Notes: generated by a model from the letters alone, not told the origin. Counted from the stretch's first letter, positions 8,363-17,520 are shown. The stretch is 64,000 bases of DNA from Lutimonas halocynthiae (GCF_030409835.1 NZ_JAUFQO010000004.1:310001-374000), one strand, 5' to 3'. Numbers and translations: made by a program.

Positions 8363-8370
8363 CAAAAGTA
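8363..8370 (-). promoter_or_regulatory. -7 box of the second GH3 gene
   Basis: On the minus strand TACTTTTG fits TAnnTTTG. No good TTTG is present 19-21 bp upstream, so the promoter may be weak or need help. The start point would fall next to operator 2. Confidence 0.5.
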
Positions 8371-8456
8371 CGAATTGATAAAAAAAATAGAGCTTGAATT
8401 TTAGAAAATTGGTGGAAAATTTGCCTCAATAAGATGCCATTATGTTTATTGTGAAA

Positions 8457-9572
8457 TCAGCCCGTTTTCCTGTAACTTAAGATCGCCCATGAATAAAAGA
8501 AGATTGCAAATGATACAAGGGCAGCTAAGGGCCTGAGAAGATCACTTATCCCACTGCCTTTTAAATAGACCATTCTCAGCACCTGAATGATATATTTTAA
8601 TGGGCTAAAGTCACTGATGCGCTGTGCCCAAATCGGCATATTCTCCACTGGTGTATATAAACCGCTGAGAAAAATAAATGTCAGCACGAAGAAAAACATC
8701 ATGAACATCGCTTGCTGAATTGTAAGTGCATAATTAGAAATGACCAGTCCAAAACCTGAAAAGGAAACTATAAAGAGTGTAGCAAAAAAGTAAATGGTTA
8801 AAACACTTCCTTGAGGAATCAACTTCCAGAAGAACATGGCAATTAACATTCCAATAGTTAACACCAAATAGCCAATAATCCAATATGGAATCAACTTGGA
8901 TAGGATAAAGGTTGATTTCTTTATCGGGGTAACATTGATTTGCTCAATGGTGCCACTTTCTTTTTCCCCTACAATATTCAAAGCTGGTAAAAACCCGCAA
9001 ATCATCGCAAGGATCATGACCATCAAAGCAGGGACCATATACACCTCATATTTTAAGGTAGGATTATATCTGTATAATGGGATGACCTCAATGCCCTGCG
9101 TAATTGACGCTGACCTCCCTCCTGCCAATTCAGTTCTGATATCCGCATTAAAATCGTTGATGACACCGTTGAGATAGGCGCTCCCCAAGCCTCCTTTATT
9201 ACCGTTAACAGCATTGGCTGAAATCATTAGAGATGCCTGCTTTTCTCTGATAAAGTCTGATTGAAAATTACTTGGAATTTCCAAAATGATATCAGATTTA
9301 TCGAGTTCAATACTTCTCAGCGCTTCTTCATATCCATCAGAAACATCAGTTATCTTAAAATAACCTGAAGCCTGGACTTTTTGTATTAATTCTTGTGAAT
9401 AACTGCTTTTGTCGTGATCAACCACGCTTAGTGCAATATTTTTTACCTCAAAATTGGCAGCAAAAGGATAAATGATCAAGGCTACAATAGGTAATCCCAA
9501 GATCATTCTTGGCAGAAAACTATTTCTAATGATCTGCTTAAATTCTTTCTCTATCAAATATTTTAGCATCAT
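8457..9572 (-). CDS. ABC-2 type permease (efflux operon, last gene)
   Basis: A 371-residue ABC-2 membrane subunit. One N-terminal membrane helix (about 20-42) is followed by a large extracytoplasmic domain (about 45-175, VVDHDKSSYSQELI, EIPSNFQSDF), then five membrane helices in the C-terminal half with the conserved NIVGEKESGTIEQINVTP coupling segment and the SPLKYIIQVLR motif. This is the YhhJ/YbhR type of drug or lipid-derivative exporter subunit. Its start overlaps the stop of the preceding permease gene (TAATG), so the two are translationally coupled and probably form a heterodimer. Substrate unknown. Confidence 0.9.
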   Translation of the reverse strand: MMLKYLIEKEFKQIIRNSFLPRMILGLPIVALIIYPFAANFEVKNIALSVVDHDKSSYSQELIQKVQASGYFKITDVSDGYEEALRSIELDKSDIILEIPSNFQSDFIREKQASLMISANAVNGNKGGLGSAYLNGVINDFNADIRTELAGGRSASITQGIEVIPLYRYNPTLKYEVYMVPALMVMILAMICGFLPALNIVGEKESGTIEQINVTPIKKSTFILSKLIPYWIIGYLVLTIGMLIAMFFWKLIPQGSVLTIYFFATLFIVSFSGFGLVISNYALTIQQAMFMMFFFVLTFIFLSGLYTPVENMPIWAQRISDFSPLKYIIQVLRMVYLKGSGISDLLRPLAALVSFAIFFYSWAILSYRKTG

Positions 9573-10678
9573 TACTCCAATCTGATTTTAAACTTTTTCA
9601 GGCTCAGTCCAATAAAAAAGACCGCCATAACACTCAATACAATTAATTCCTTCGCAATAGAAGAAATTCCAACTCCTTTGATCATTATATTTCGAGCTGC
9701 GCTGATGTACCATTTGGCTGGAATTATTTGAGCTATTCCCTGTAATATCAAAGGCATATTCTCTATTGGGAACATCAAACCAGATAACATAATAACCGGA
9801 AACATCAATCCCATAACTGAAAACAATAGTGCCGCAATCTGGGTGTCAACGATAGAAGAAATTAGCAAACCCAAGGCCAAGGAAACAAAAATAAAAATCA
9901 CTGAAATTAGAATCAACAACCATAAACTACCCACAATAGGAACATCTAAGACAAATACTGCTAAACATATTACTGTTGCGAAATTAATCAGAGAAATAAC
10001 AAAATAGGGAACAACTTTGGCCAATATAATCAATAAAGGAGGCATGGGTGACACCAATATAACTTCCATAGTCCCTAACTCTTTTTCTCTTGCAATTGAA
10101 ATGGAACTCATCATGGCACAAATCAACATCAATATCATCCCCATAACACCTGGAACAGTGCTGTAGGCTCCTTTCAAAGTAGGGTTATATAGTAGATTGA
10201 CTTCAGTATGTATTGTATACGGTATTTCTCTTCCTTTATTTAAATCTACCATATATTCCCTGATGATTCCAGATGCGTAATTGGTAAGGGTTGATGCGGT
10301 ATTTGGATCTGTCCCGTCGGCGATCAATAAAATCTGGGCCTCACCAGTTTGCACTAAATTCTGGTAGAATTTTTCACCAAAAACAATCACAAAACCAATC
10401 CTTCCTTTTTTGAAGATCCGTTCAATGTCATTTGGGTCAGCAAGATTCTTCTCAAAACTAAAATACTCGCTCACCTGGAGTTTATTAATAATTTCCTGAG
10501 TACTCACATCCTTAGAAGGATCAAAAACCGCAAACTTGGTGTTTTTTATTTCTGTAGTGATCCCAAAGCCAAACAAAATTATCATTAATACAGGGAGCAA
10601 TAATAGCACAATAGACGTCCATCTATCTCTGAAGATATGATAGAATTCTTTTTCTGTAAATACTAAGAATTGCTTCAT
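9572..10678 (-). CDS. ABC-2 type permease
   Basis: A 368-residue paralogue of the downstream permease with the same layout: N-terminal helix (about 22-42), periplasmic domain carrying VFDPSKDVSTQEII, and a C-terminal helix bundle with SIAREKELGTMEVILVSPMP. The IPAKWYISAARNIMIKG segment is the usual end of this family. It follows the second ATPase gene by 11 bp and overlaps the next permease, as expected for the heterodimeric transmembrane part of a YbhFSR-like tripartite pump. Confidence 0.9.
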   Translation of the reverse strand: MKQFLVFTEKEFYHIFRDRWTSIVLLLLPVLMIILFGFGITTEIKNTKFAVFDPSKDVSTQEIINKLQVSEYFSFEKNLADPNDIERIFKKGRIGFVIVFGEKFYQNLVQTGEAQILLIADGTDPNTASTLTNYASGIIREYMVDLNKGREIPYTIHTEVNLLYNPTLKGAYSTVPGVMGMILMLICAMMSSISIAREKELGTMEVILVSPMPPLLIILAKVVPYFVISLINFATVICLAVFVLDVPIVGSLWLLILISVIFIFVSLALGLLISSIVDTQIAALLFSVMGLMFPVIMLSGLMFPIENMPLILQGIAQIIPAKWYISAARNIMIKGVGISSIAKELIVLSVMAVFFIGLSLKKFKIRLE

Positions 10679-10689
10679 TGTATCGGCTA

Positions 10690-11418
10690 TTAATCTTGTT
10701 TCTTCCTGGCTAGTTTGGTAAATACTTCATCCATATTCTTGGCCTCGAATTGATCTTTTAAATTTCTAGGCGTGTCTAAGGCCTCTATCCTTCCGTCTAC
10801 CATAATAGAAACTCTATTGCAATATTCGGCCTCATCCATATAATGGGTTGTCACAAAAATGGTGATCCCTGATGCAGCTGCTTCGTAAATCATCTCCCAA
10901 AACTGTCTTCTTGCTATCGGATCAACGCCTCCGGTAGGTTCATCTAGAAATACTATTTGGGGTTTATGAAAGATAGCCGCTGAAAATGCCAGTTTTTGTT
11001 TCCATCCTAACGGAAGAGAACTCACCATGGTGTTTTTCTCCTTTTCAAAACCTAAACGCTTGAGAAGGGCATCAATGTTTTTATTGATTTCAGAATCCTT
11101 CATGCCATAAATCCCGGCATAAAGCCTTAGATTCTCCCAAACTTTCAGATCGTCATACAAAGCAAATTTTTGACTCATATAGCCAATATTTTTCTTGATC
11201 ATCTCAGAATCCTTGTGGATATCATAGCCTGCCACTTTCCCTGTTCCACTTGTTGGGTGTATCAATCCACACAACATTCTCATAGCTGTAGTTTTACCTG
11301 CTCCATTGGCACCCAAGAAGCCAAAAATCTCCCCTTTTTCAACGTCAAAGCTAATATTATCAACAGCTGTGAAATTGCCGAATTTTTTAGTTAAGTCTGT
11401 GGTTTCAATTACTTTCAT
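10690..11418 (-). CDS. ABC transporter ATPase (second of pair)
   Basis: A 242-residue nucleotide-binding subunit starting at MKVIETTDL, two bases after the preceding stop; an upstream start at 11445 would overlap that gene by 25 bp. Walker A is GANGAGKTT, Walker B VFLDEPTGGVDP, and the switch His lies in FVTTHYMDEAEYC. The signature motif is LPLGWKQKL in place of LSGGQ, a variant I associate with one of the two ATPase types in YbhF/YhiH-like pumps. It probably pairs with the canonical ATPase encoded just upstream to drive the two permeases. Confidence 0.9.
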   Translation of the reverse strand: MKVIETTDLTKKFGNFTAVDNISFDVEKGEIFGFLGANGAGKTTAMRMLCGLIHPTSGTGKVAGYDIHKDSEMIKKNIGYMSQKFALYDDLKVWENLRLYAGIYGMKDSEINKNIDALLKRLGFEKEKNTMVSSLPLGWKQKLAFSAAIFHKPQIVFLDEPTGGVDPIARRQFWEMIYEAAASGITIFVTTHYMDEAEYCNRVSIMVDGRIEALDTPRNLKDQFEAKNMDEVFTKLARKKQD

Positions 11419-11420
11419 AT

Positions 11421-12344
11421 TCAGGCTATAAGCTGCATAAAACAATCTTCTATACTTGCCTTAATTGGCGATATCTCAACTTCTTCATGTTTCTTATCGT
11501 TTAAATAACTGCTTAATTCTGAAGCACCGAAAGGATTCTTTAATTCCATAACCGAAGGATCAATTGTTATATGGTGCACATCTCCAAATGCATAGCAGGA
11601 CAAAACATTTTTATTTTCTCTTAAATCGTGTAATAACCTGAACATCTCTTTGCTCTTAACTGACCATAGAATTTGATCATAGTCATCTATAATTTGTTGG
11701 GGCGTGTCAATTTTCATAAAAGAGCCATCCTGTATCAAGGCAATCCGATCACATAAATTTGCTTCATCCATATAAGGAGTAGAAACAAGGATGGTCACTC
11801 CCTGGTGTTTTAATTCCTTTAGCACATCCCAAAGTTCTTTTCTAGACACCGGATCTACCCCTGTAGTAGGCTCATCCAAAAATAAGACCACCGGTTCGTG
11901 AATTAAAGCACAACTCAAAGCTAATTTTTGTTTCATTCCTCCTGAAAGTGCTCCTGCTTTTCTATTCTTAAATGGTTCTATCTGGCTGTAGATGGCTTCG
12001 ACTAGGTGGTAGTTTTCTTCAATGGTCGTACCAAATAAAGTAGCGAATATTTTTAAATTTTCTTCAACGGTTAAATCCTGATACAAGGAGAACCTTCCAG
12101 GCATATACCCAACCTTTTGTCTGATTTGTTTGTATTCTTTAACAACATCATTACCATCAACAACGGCTGTACCTGAATCTGCCAATAACAACGTAGTAAG
12201 AATTCTGAAAAGCGATGTTTTACCTGCTCCATCGGGCCCTATAATGCCAAAAATTTCACCCTTATCAACTTCAAAACTTACGCCATTTAGCGCTTGTACT
12301 TTTTTATATGTCTTTTTGATATTATTGACGGAAACTACTTTCAT
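11421..12344 (-). CDS. ABC transporter ATPase (first of pair)
   Basis: Start set at MKVVSVNNI, whose ATG overlaps the TGA of the HlyD-like gene (ATGA coupling), giving 307 residues; ATG at 12356 is also possible. Walker A GPDGAGKTS, canonical signature LSGGMKQKL, Walker B VLFLDEPTTGVDP and STPYMDEANLC. About 75 residues after the core form a C-terminal extension. In some relatives the two ATPases are fused in one chain; here they are separate adjacent genes. Confidence 0.9.
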   Translation of the reverse strand: MKVVSVNNIKKTYKKVQALNGVSFEVDKGEIFGIIGPDGAGKTSLFRILTTLLLADSGTAVVDGNDVVKEYKQIRQKVGYMPGRFSLYQDLTVEENLKIFATLFGTTIEENYHLVEAIYSQIEPFKNRKAGALSGGMKQKLALSCALIHEPVVLFLDEPTTGVDPVSRKELWDVLKELKHQGVTILVSTPYMDEANLCDRIALIQDGSFMKIDTPQQIIDDYDQILWSVKSKEMFRLLHDLRENKNVLSCYAFGDVHHITIDPSVMELKNPFGASELSSYLNDKKHEEVEISPIKASIEDCFMQLIA

Positions 12345-13243
12345 TCTGTTGTCCATTTAAGGCCTCCATACATACCAATTTTCAGGAAGCCATCATTCTC
12401 AACCCTCACTTTCAAGGCGTAAACAAGATTAGCTCTTTCATCCTGCGTCTGAATGGTCTTTGGGGTAAACTCTGACTTATCTGAAATCCAGGTAATTTCG
12501 CCTTGATATTCTTTGAACTCCTCAGCTCCAAATTCAGCCAAAACTTTAATGTTTTGACCTAGTTGCAGGTCTTTCAATTGTTCGGCTGTAACATAGGCCT
12601 TAATAATCATTTCTTGCATGTTTGCAACCTTAAAAAGAGGCTTCCCTGTATTTACAAATTCACCGGCCTCGGTATATTTTACCAAAACAGTGCCCTCTAT
12701 CGGGCTTTGAATTTTACAACGAGATATTTGATCATCCATTTGTTCTAATTGCACATCAATGGCATTGTATTGTGCATCTATGGCATCAGAACTTGAATTC
12801 AAACTTTTTTTCTGCGCTCTTAACCTGGCCTTTAACACATCAATTTGTGCGATGATATCATCTAATTGTTTTTGTGTGGCCACATCACCTTCCAATAATT
12901 TTTGCGTTCTTTTCTTTTCAAATTCTAGCTTCTCAATTTCTCTTTCTGTACTGCCTATTTGAGATGCAACATCGGGTTTGGTTGCATTTAATGCCAACTG
13001 ATTTGCCTGGAGTTGCATTTTTTTCAAGTATAGCTGCACTGTGTCTATTTGGCCGAGCACGTGTCCTTTTTGCAGTTGCTGACCTTCATAAGCTTCAAAA
13101 TTTAAAAGTTTGCCCGTAGCTTCCGCAGAAACAATAATTTCAATTGCTTCAAACACCCCGGTTGCGTCCTTTCCATTGTCTCCATCATCACATGATAATA
13201 CCAACATCCAGGAGCTCAATAGTATTAGATATAATTTTTTCAT
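12341..13243 (-). CDS. HlyD/RND-type periplasmic adaptor lipoprotein
   Basis: A 300-residue membrane fusion protein that would link the ABC permeases to the TolC-like channel. The N-terminus MKKLYLILLSSWMLVLSC is a lipoprotein signal with Cys18 as the lipidation site. A biotinyl-lipoyl-like half (ATGKLLNFEAYEGQQLQKGHVLGQI) is followed by a long coiled-coil hairpin (about 65-155), the second lipoyl half (IQSPIEGTVLVKYTEAGEFV) and a beta-barrel domain. It is 17 bp from the TolC-like gene and overlaps the ATPase gene by four bases. Confidence 0.92.
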   Translation of the reverse strand: MKKLYLILLSSWMLVLSCDDGDNGKDATGVFEAIEIIVSAEATGKLLNFEAYEGQQLQKGHVLGQIDTVQLYLKKMQLQANQLALNATKPDVASQIGSTEREIEKLEFEKKRTQKLLEGDVATQKQLDDIIAQIDVLKARLRAQKKSLNSSSDAIDAQYNAIDVQLEQMDDQISRCKIQSPIEGTVLVKYTEAGEFVNTGKPLFKVANMQEMIIKAYVTAEQLKDLQLGQNIKVLAEFGAEEFKEYQGEITWISDKSEFTPKTIQTQDERANLVYALKVRVENDGFLKIGMYGGLKWTTE

Positions 13244-13260
13244 TTCTTTTTTTTAAAGGA

Positions 13261-14523
13261 TTAATTTCCTGAATTGTATTTGTATTGATACACTTTTTGC
13301 AGATATTGGATCTCTTGAAGGATGAGTTTTTGACTCGCAAGATTCTCTTCGTTTGTCTTATCCATGAGTTCAGTCATCGTGCTTATTCCATTCTCATACT
13401 TGACCTCATAGGCTTTTTTAATTCGCGACTTAATTTCTAAAACCTCCTCGCTTTTTTCAATTAACTCCTTATACTTTTGCAATTCCATTTGTGTCTGGCT
13501 AATTTGAAGATTGGTATTAAACAAAAATGTTTCTTCTTGATTTTGAATCTGCATTAAACTAAGCTCCTCTAATTTTTTATTATTACCATTTCTGTAAAGA
13601 CCCGTAATATCCCATGAAACGCTCAAGCCAGCTACTAAAATTCGATTGATCTCTGAAGCGCCAAAATCAATCCCAGGGGTTAAGAAGGTTCCAAATCCCA
13701 AAAGACCAATTCGCGGGTATAAACTCGATCTGTTTAAACCTGCCTTAGCATCTATCATCGCCTTTTGATTCTCAAACATTGACAATTCCGGCCTGTTAAT
13801 TTCATTGTTCAAATCAATAAACCCTATTTCAGGTTTCATCAATCTAGCTGGTTTAGCCAAGGGTTCCCCAATCATTGCAGCCAGCACTTCCGAATATGCT
13901 TGTTTATTGTAGTCTAATTCTAACATTCGCTCTTCCGCATTAAGCAATTCAACCTTGATCTCATCCAGGTCAGATTTGTACGCTGCTCCATTTTGCACAG
14001 CAATTTCTATGCGTTCTGCGTTTCGTTCGAGGCTTGTATAATAGATTCTTTGCTGTTCCAGCTGGGCATCAATAAGCAATATCCCAAAAAACAAATTATC
14101 TACACGATCTCGAATTTGATATAAAGCCACTTCAATGTCTGCTTTGTCCTTTTCAGCGTTAGCTTTTATAAGTTCTTTATTTGCTTTTGTAATTCCGCCA
14201 TCCCAGATCGCTTGATTAAGCTGAACCACGCTTATAAGTTGCATGCTTGATGAGGAACTCTCTGTGGCCCCTGGTGCGTCAAAACTCGGAAAACCATCAA
14301 CAACACCACCAATTATATTAAAACTCAGCTGTGGCAAGAATGCCTTATTAGCATTAGATACGGTAAATTCTGTAGTCTGGTCTATAAGACTGAATTGCTG
14401 AATCAAAGGGTAATTCCTTCTTGCTTTTGCCTGACAGGAATCAATACTCAGTTGCCCATAACTGACCCAGGAACTGAAGAGAATAAAAAAGAAAATGCAT
14501 GCGCTCAGGTAAAAATGTTTCAT
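13261..14523 (-). CDS. TolC-family outer membrane efflux protein
   Basis: Start chosen at MKHFYLSACIFFFILFSSW, giving 420 residues with a signal peptide ending near SYGQ; the frame runs 24 codons further upstream without a plausible signal. Two OEP repeats with long amphipathic coiled coils are visible (QLNQAIWDGGITKANKELIKA in the first half, VSWDITGLYRNGNNKKLEE in the second), as in TolC-type trimeric channels. First gene of the six-gene export operon running to 8457. Start to next gene spacing is tight throughout, so one mRNA is likely. No dedicated TetR or MarR regulator lies beside it. Confidence 0.92.
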   Translation of the reverse strand: MKHFYLSACIFFFILFSSWVSYGQLSIDSCQAKARRNYPLIQQFSLIDQTTEFTVSNANKAFLPQLSFNIIGGVVDGFPSFDAPGATESSSSSMQLISVVQLNQAIWDGGITKANKELIKANAEKDKADIEVALYQIRDRVDNLFFGILLIDAQLEQQRIYYTSLERNAERIEIAVQNGAAYKSDLDEIKVELLNAEERMLELDYNKQAYSEVLAAMIGEPLAKPARLMKPEIGFIDLNNEINRPELSMFENQKAMIDAKAGLNRSSLYPRIGLLGFGTFLTPGIDFGASEINRILVAGLSVSWDITGLYRNGNNKKLEELSLMQIQNQEETFLFNTNLQISQTQMELQKYKELIEKSEEVLEIKSRIKKAYEVKYENGISTMTELMDKTNEENLASQKLILQEIQYLQKVYQYKYNSGN

Positions 14524-14610
14524 AAACAAGGTTTGAAAGCTAATACGATGTCTAAATATAAGGAAACTATATATTTTCTTATAATGAATAGGCAATGATA
14601 TGCGTTTTAA

Positions 14611-15105
14611 TTATAATGACTTTTCCATAAGATAGTCATCCATAACAAAACCGCCACCTATATCCTGTACCAATTCCTGTATGTTTATGAAACCAATACT
14701 TTCATAGGCCCTGATAGCGTCATGATTATATTTATTCACAGTAAGACTCACCTTCATGCAATCCAATCCTTTGGCCATGTCTAAAACAAAAGTCATTGCT
14801 TTTTTACCAATTCCTTTTCCCCTTGATTCCTTTAAAACATAGATCTTGCTCAAAAACAATTCCTCGTTTCGTTTATTAAATGACAAATAACCAATAGGCT
14901 TATCATCCTTATTGATGATAAAATAATGATATCCCGCATCAATTTGCGCCTTCATTGTATTGACAGATTGAAATTTATCGAGCATATAAACTACTTGCTC
15001 ATGACCTATAATTGGAGTATAGTGTTCATGCCAAATTGTATTTGCCATGCTTTCTATCAGTAACAAATCGCTATCGCTTTTTACTTCATGAAAATTAATC
15101 ATCAT
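14611..15105 (-). CDS. GNAT family N-acetyltransferase
   Basis: A 164-residue GNAT-fold protein. The acetyl-CoA binding motif A is present as VLKESRGKGIGKKAM (R-x-x-G-x-G), followed by the beta-5/alpha-4 segment LTVNKYNHDAIRAYESIGF. Substrate cannot be inferred. The gene starts 5 bp after the stop of the SDR gene on the same strand and is probably co-transcribed with it. ATG ATG at the start leaves a one-codon ambiguity. Confidence 0.88.
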   Translation of the reverse strand: MMINFHEVKSDSDLLLIESMANTIWHEHYTPIIGHEQVVYMLDKFQSVNTMKAQIDAGYHYFIINKDDKPIGYLSFNKRNEELFLSKIYVLKESRGKGIGKKAMTFVLDMAKGLDCMKVSLTVNKYNHDAIRAYESIGFINIQELVQDIGGGFVMDDYLMEKSL

Positions 15106-15110
15106 TTAGC

Positions 15111-15890
15111 TTATTTAAGGGTCCATCCACCATCAATCATAATTATTTCGCCGGTGATCAAAGAAGCTGTGCCAGAAGCTAAAAACACCACGACACCTGC
15201 AACTTCCATGGGTTTACCTATCCTGCCAAGAGGAATTCTATCTAAAACACTTTGTCTGAATTCAGGATTCTTCAACCAGGGTTCTGTACCTGGGGTTTCT
15301 ATAAAGGTTGGCGCTACGGCATTCACCTGAATATTGTACTTTGCCCATTCAGATGCCAGATTCTTGGTCATATGATTTACCGCAGCCTTACTCATGCAAT
15401 AAACTGATTCATCATCAAGTGTAATCGACCCTGCCTGTGAGCTCATATTTATGATGCGACCACCTCCCTGTGCTATCATATGTTTAGCTACCGCCTGAGA
15501 AGTAAAAAACATGGCTTTTACATTGAGATTCATGGTAAGATCATAATCTTTTTCTGTCACATTCTCTGCCGCATTTCCCGGTGCAATACCCACATTATTC
15601 ACCAATATGTCAATCTTTCCAAAATGTAATATAATCTGGTCAACAGCATTTTGAATCTCTTTCACAGTTGACACATCCATTTGAACCCTTATCACGCTCC
15701 TGCCCATGGCTTTAATCTCTGACTCCAAATCCAAAGCGGAATTGATATCTCTAAGACCAAGTGCCACATCGGCTCCTGCATTGGCTAAAGCCAAAGCACA
15801 TGCCCTGCCCAGTCCTCTGCCAGCTCCGGTAACCAAGGCTACTTTATTTTTTAAACTAAGTGATGGGTATTCAGGATTTCTGGAAGTCAT
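15111..15890 (-). CDS. Classical short-chain dehydrogenase/reductase
   Basis: A 259-residue SDR when started at MTSRNPEYPSL; a longer frame would overlap the AlkB-like gene by 17 bp. The cofactor motif is TGAGRGLG (21-28), NNVG at 98-101, catalytic Ser about 151 and Y164-x-x-x-K168. The C-terminal GEIIMIDGGWTLK is typical of the family. Sequence style resembles gluconate 5-dehydrogenase and glucose dehydrogenase-like enzymes that oxidise or reduce small sugar alcohols, but specificity is not determined. Confidence 0.9.
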   Translation of the reverse strand: MTSRNPEYPSLSLKNKVALVTGAGRGLGRACALALANAGADVALGLRDINSALDLESEIKAMGRSVIRVQMDVSTVKEIQNAVDQIILHFGKIDILVNNVGIAPGNAAENVTEKDYDLTMNLNVKAMFFTSQAVAKHMIAQGGGRIINMSSQAGSITLDDESVYCMSKAAVNHMTKNLASEWAKYNIQVNAVAPTFIETPGTEPWLKNPEFRQSVLDRIPLGRIGKPMEVAGVVVFLASGTASLITGEIIMIDGGWTLK

Positions 15891-15948
15891 AGACGTAGAT
15901 TTAAGACTATCAAATATAATGTAGTTAGGTGCAAATTCAAACTGATAT

Positions 15949-16566
15949 TCAATCCTTATCTTCAATAATACTTCTAAAAGTAAGATTGATTCGAGGGTCT
16001 GTTATTTTTTTGGTTTTTGGTAATTGATGCAACCAATGCTCCTGAACCTCACCTTTCATTAGCAGAAGGCTTCCGTTCTGAAGTGTTAGCGAAATTGTTT
16101 CTTTGGTAATTTTATGTTTAAAAGCGAACCTCCTCTCTGCTCCGAGGCTTAAGGAAGCAATCGTTGCCTGCGGTTCTAGTTCCTTTTCATTATCACTATG
16201 CCATCCCATTCCCTCTGAACCCCCATGGTATAAGTTCAATAAACAACTATTAAAAACATCTTTAGATGCTTCCTGAATCAACTGCCTTATTTTCATAAGG
16301 TCATCCGTAAATACTCTGGCCTTTCTTGTCTTATGTGAATAGGTATAATCAAATGCTTTAGATCCATACCAAGCCACTTTTCTTTTTGTAATGATCTTCT
16401 TACCATACATTAGAAATTCATCGTGTTCCCAGTAAATATTATTACGAAGGTTCGAAAAAAATTGCTTTGCCAACTTGTCTTCCAGAAAATTTTCAAGGTA
16501 ATATACCTCCCCATCATAGGGAATCAAATTTTTAGAGACTTCTTTTCCTAAAGTTGTTGGCTTCAT
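15949..16566 (-). CDS. AlkB-like Fe(II)/2-oxoglutarate dioxygenase
   Basis: A 205-residue AlkB-family protein, expected to repair N-alkylated bases in DNA or RNA by oxidative demethylation. The iron ligands are His123 and Asp125 in GWHSDNE and a distal His at about 177-180 (EHWLHQLPKT); the 2-oxoglutarate and substrate arginines are in PRINLTFR (Arg192 and Arg198, the R-x5-R motif). ASLSLGAERRFAF is the usual core strand. Size and motifs fit the ABH2/ABH3-type bacterial branch. No ada gene is adjacent. Confidence 0.92.
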   Translation of the reverse strand: MKPTTLGKEVSKNLIPYDGEVYYLENFLEDKLAKQFFSNLRNNIYWEHDEFLMYGKKIITKRKVAWYGSKAFDYTYSHKTRKARVFTDDLMKIRQLIQEASKDVFNSCLLNLYHGGSEGMGWHSDNEKELEPQATIASLSLGAERRFAFKHKITKETISLTLQNGSLLLMKGEVQEHWLHQLPKTKKITDPRINLTFRSIIEDKD

Positions 16567-16767
16567 AACAGAAAACGTTACACAATCTGATTGATTTTTG
16601 TTGCATTAAGAGATGATTTCTTAACAATAACAAAATTAAAGATATGATAAGTAATTGAAAAAATAACTAACTTTAATCCTCAATAATAAAAGTAAAATAT
16701 TATCAATTAAGTCGCCTATTATACTGGTGTAAGTTGTTTTAAATAGTCCATTTTAAGAACTTGAATC

Positions 16768-17070
16768 ATGAAAAGAGTCATTGTAGATTTCAAAAAATTA
16801 AATCGAGACATATTGGAATTATTGGTTTCAAAATTTCCTGGCGGATATGCTGATAACGATATCATAACATTTAGGAATGCTGATTATGAATTAATTGAAG
16901 CTGTAGAAGTAAAAACTGAAGACATTACCTATCTGGTTAAAATTAGTAAACATCTTGCCGATACGATGGAGAAATTTCACGTTAATGATGACGAAGATGA
17001 TGTCACTGATGATGATGAAATACTAACACCAGATTCAGATTCAGTAGAAGACCTTGATGAAGACACATAG
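16768..17070 (+). CDS. Small acidic protein of unknown function
   Basis: A 100-residue protein I do not recognise. The first 75 residues look like a compact alpha/beta domain (VIVDFKKLNRDILELLVSKF, YELIEAVEVKTEDITYLVKIS). The last 25 residues are almost all Asp, Glu, Ser and Thr (DDEDDVTDDDEI), giving a highly acidic, probably disordered tail. It has no signal peptide. It stands alone between a 200-bp AT-rich upstream region and a strong two-way terminator, so it is its own transcription unit. Confidence 0.75.
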   Translation: MKRVIVDFKKLNRDILELLVSKFPGGYADNDIITFRNADYELIEAVEVKTEDITYLVKISKHLADTMEKFHVNDDEDDVTDDDEILTPDSDSVEDLDEDT

Positions 17071-17098
17071 TAGTCAACTATAATAATTTGTCAAAAAA

Positions 17099-17136
17099 AA
17101 ACCTCAAGTATGCACAGATGATGATACTTGAGGTTT
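17099..17136. terminator. Bidirectional intrinsic terminator
   Basis: A perfect 13-bp stem (AAACCTCAAGTAT with ATACTTGAGGTTT) with a 12-base loop between convergent genes. On the minus strand it is followed by nine Ts; on the plus strand by TCTTTATTT. It should stop transcription from both sides, most strongly the minus strand. Confidence 0.88.
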
Positions 17137-17142
17137 CTTTAT

Positions 17143-17466
17143 TTATAAAATTACTTCCGCTATTTGAACTATTGGTTCAATATCGGTGAAATTGGGCAGG
17201 TCTCCCATTATAGCTGGAGCATTGGGACCAAAAGAGTTCTGAAATGATTCCATAGATTCAAAGTATAAATTACCTATGGCCTCAAAGGGTGCGATTTCAC
17301 CAGGAGCTGATCCTCCTAAACCCTTTTCGATTGTTGCTCCAATTATTGCATTTCCTAATAATTTCTGAAGCAACGACACATGGTTGTTACTATAATAATT
17401 CATGTCGAAATGTTTACCTTCTCCTGAAGGATATAAAACACTTACTTTAATAGTGCCTTTTTTCAT
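17143..17466 (-). CDS. EthD family protein
   Basis: A 107-residue member of the EthD group in the dimeric alpha/beta-barrel superfamily. The N-terminal IKVSVLYPSGEGKHFDMNYYSNNHV matches the family's conserved start (strand, then F-x-x-x-Y-Y-x-x-H), and the C-terminal IMGDLPNFTDIEPIVQIAEV the closing strand. Some relatives take part in ether or polyketide degradation, but most have no known reaction. It is 54 bp downstream of a secreted SnoaL-like protein on the same strand. Confidence 0.85.
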   Translation of the reverse strand: MKKGTIKVSVLYPSGEGKHFDMNYYSNNHVSLLQKLLGNAIIGATIEKGLGGSAPGEIAPFEAIGNLYFESMESFQNSFGPNAPAIMGDLPNFTDIEPIVQIAEVIL

Positions 17467-17520
17467 AATAATGGTTTTTTCTAAGCCTCTTCTTTTGAGA
17501 GGCAGCTATAAGTTAATAAT

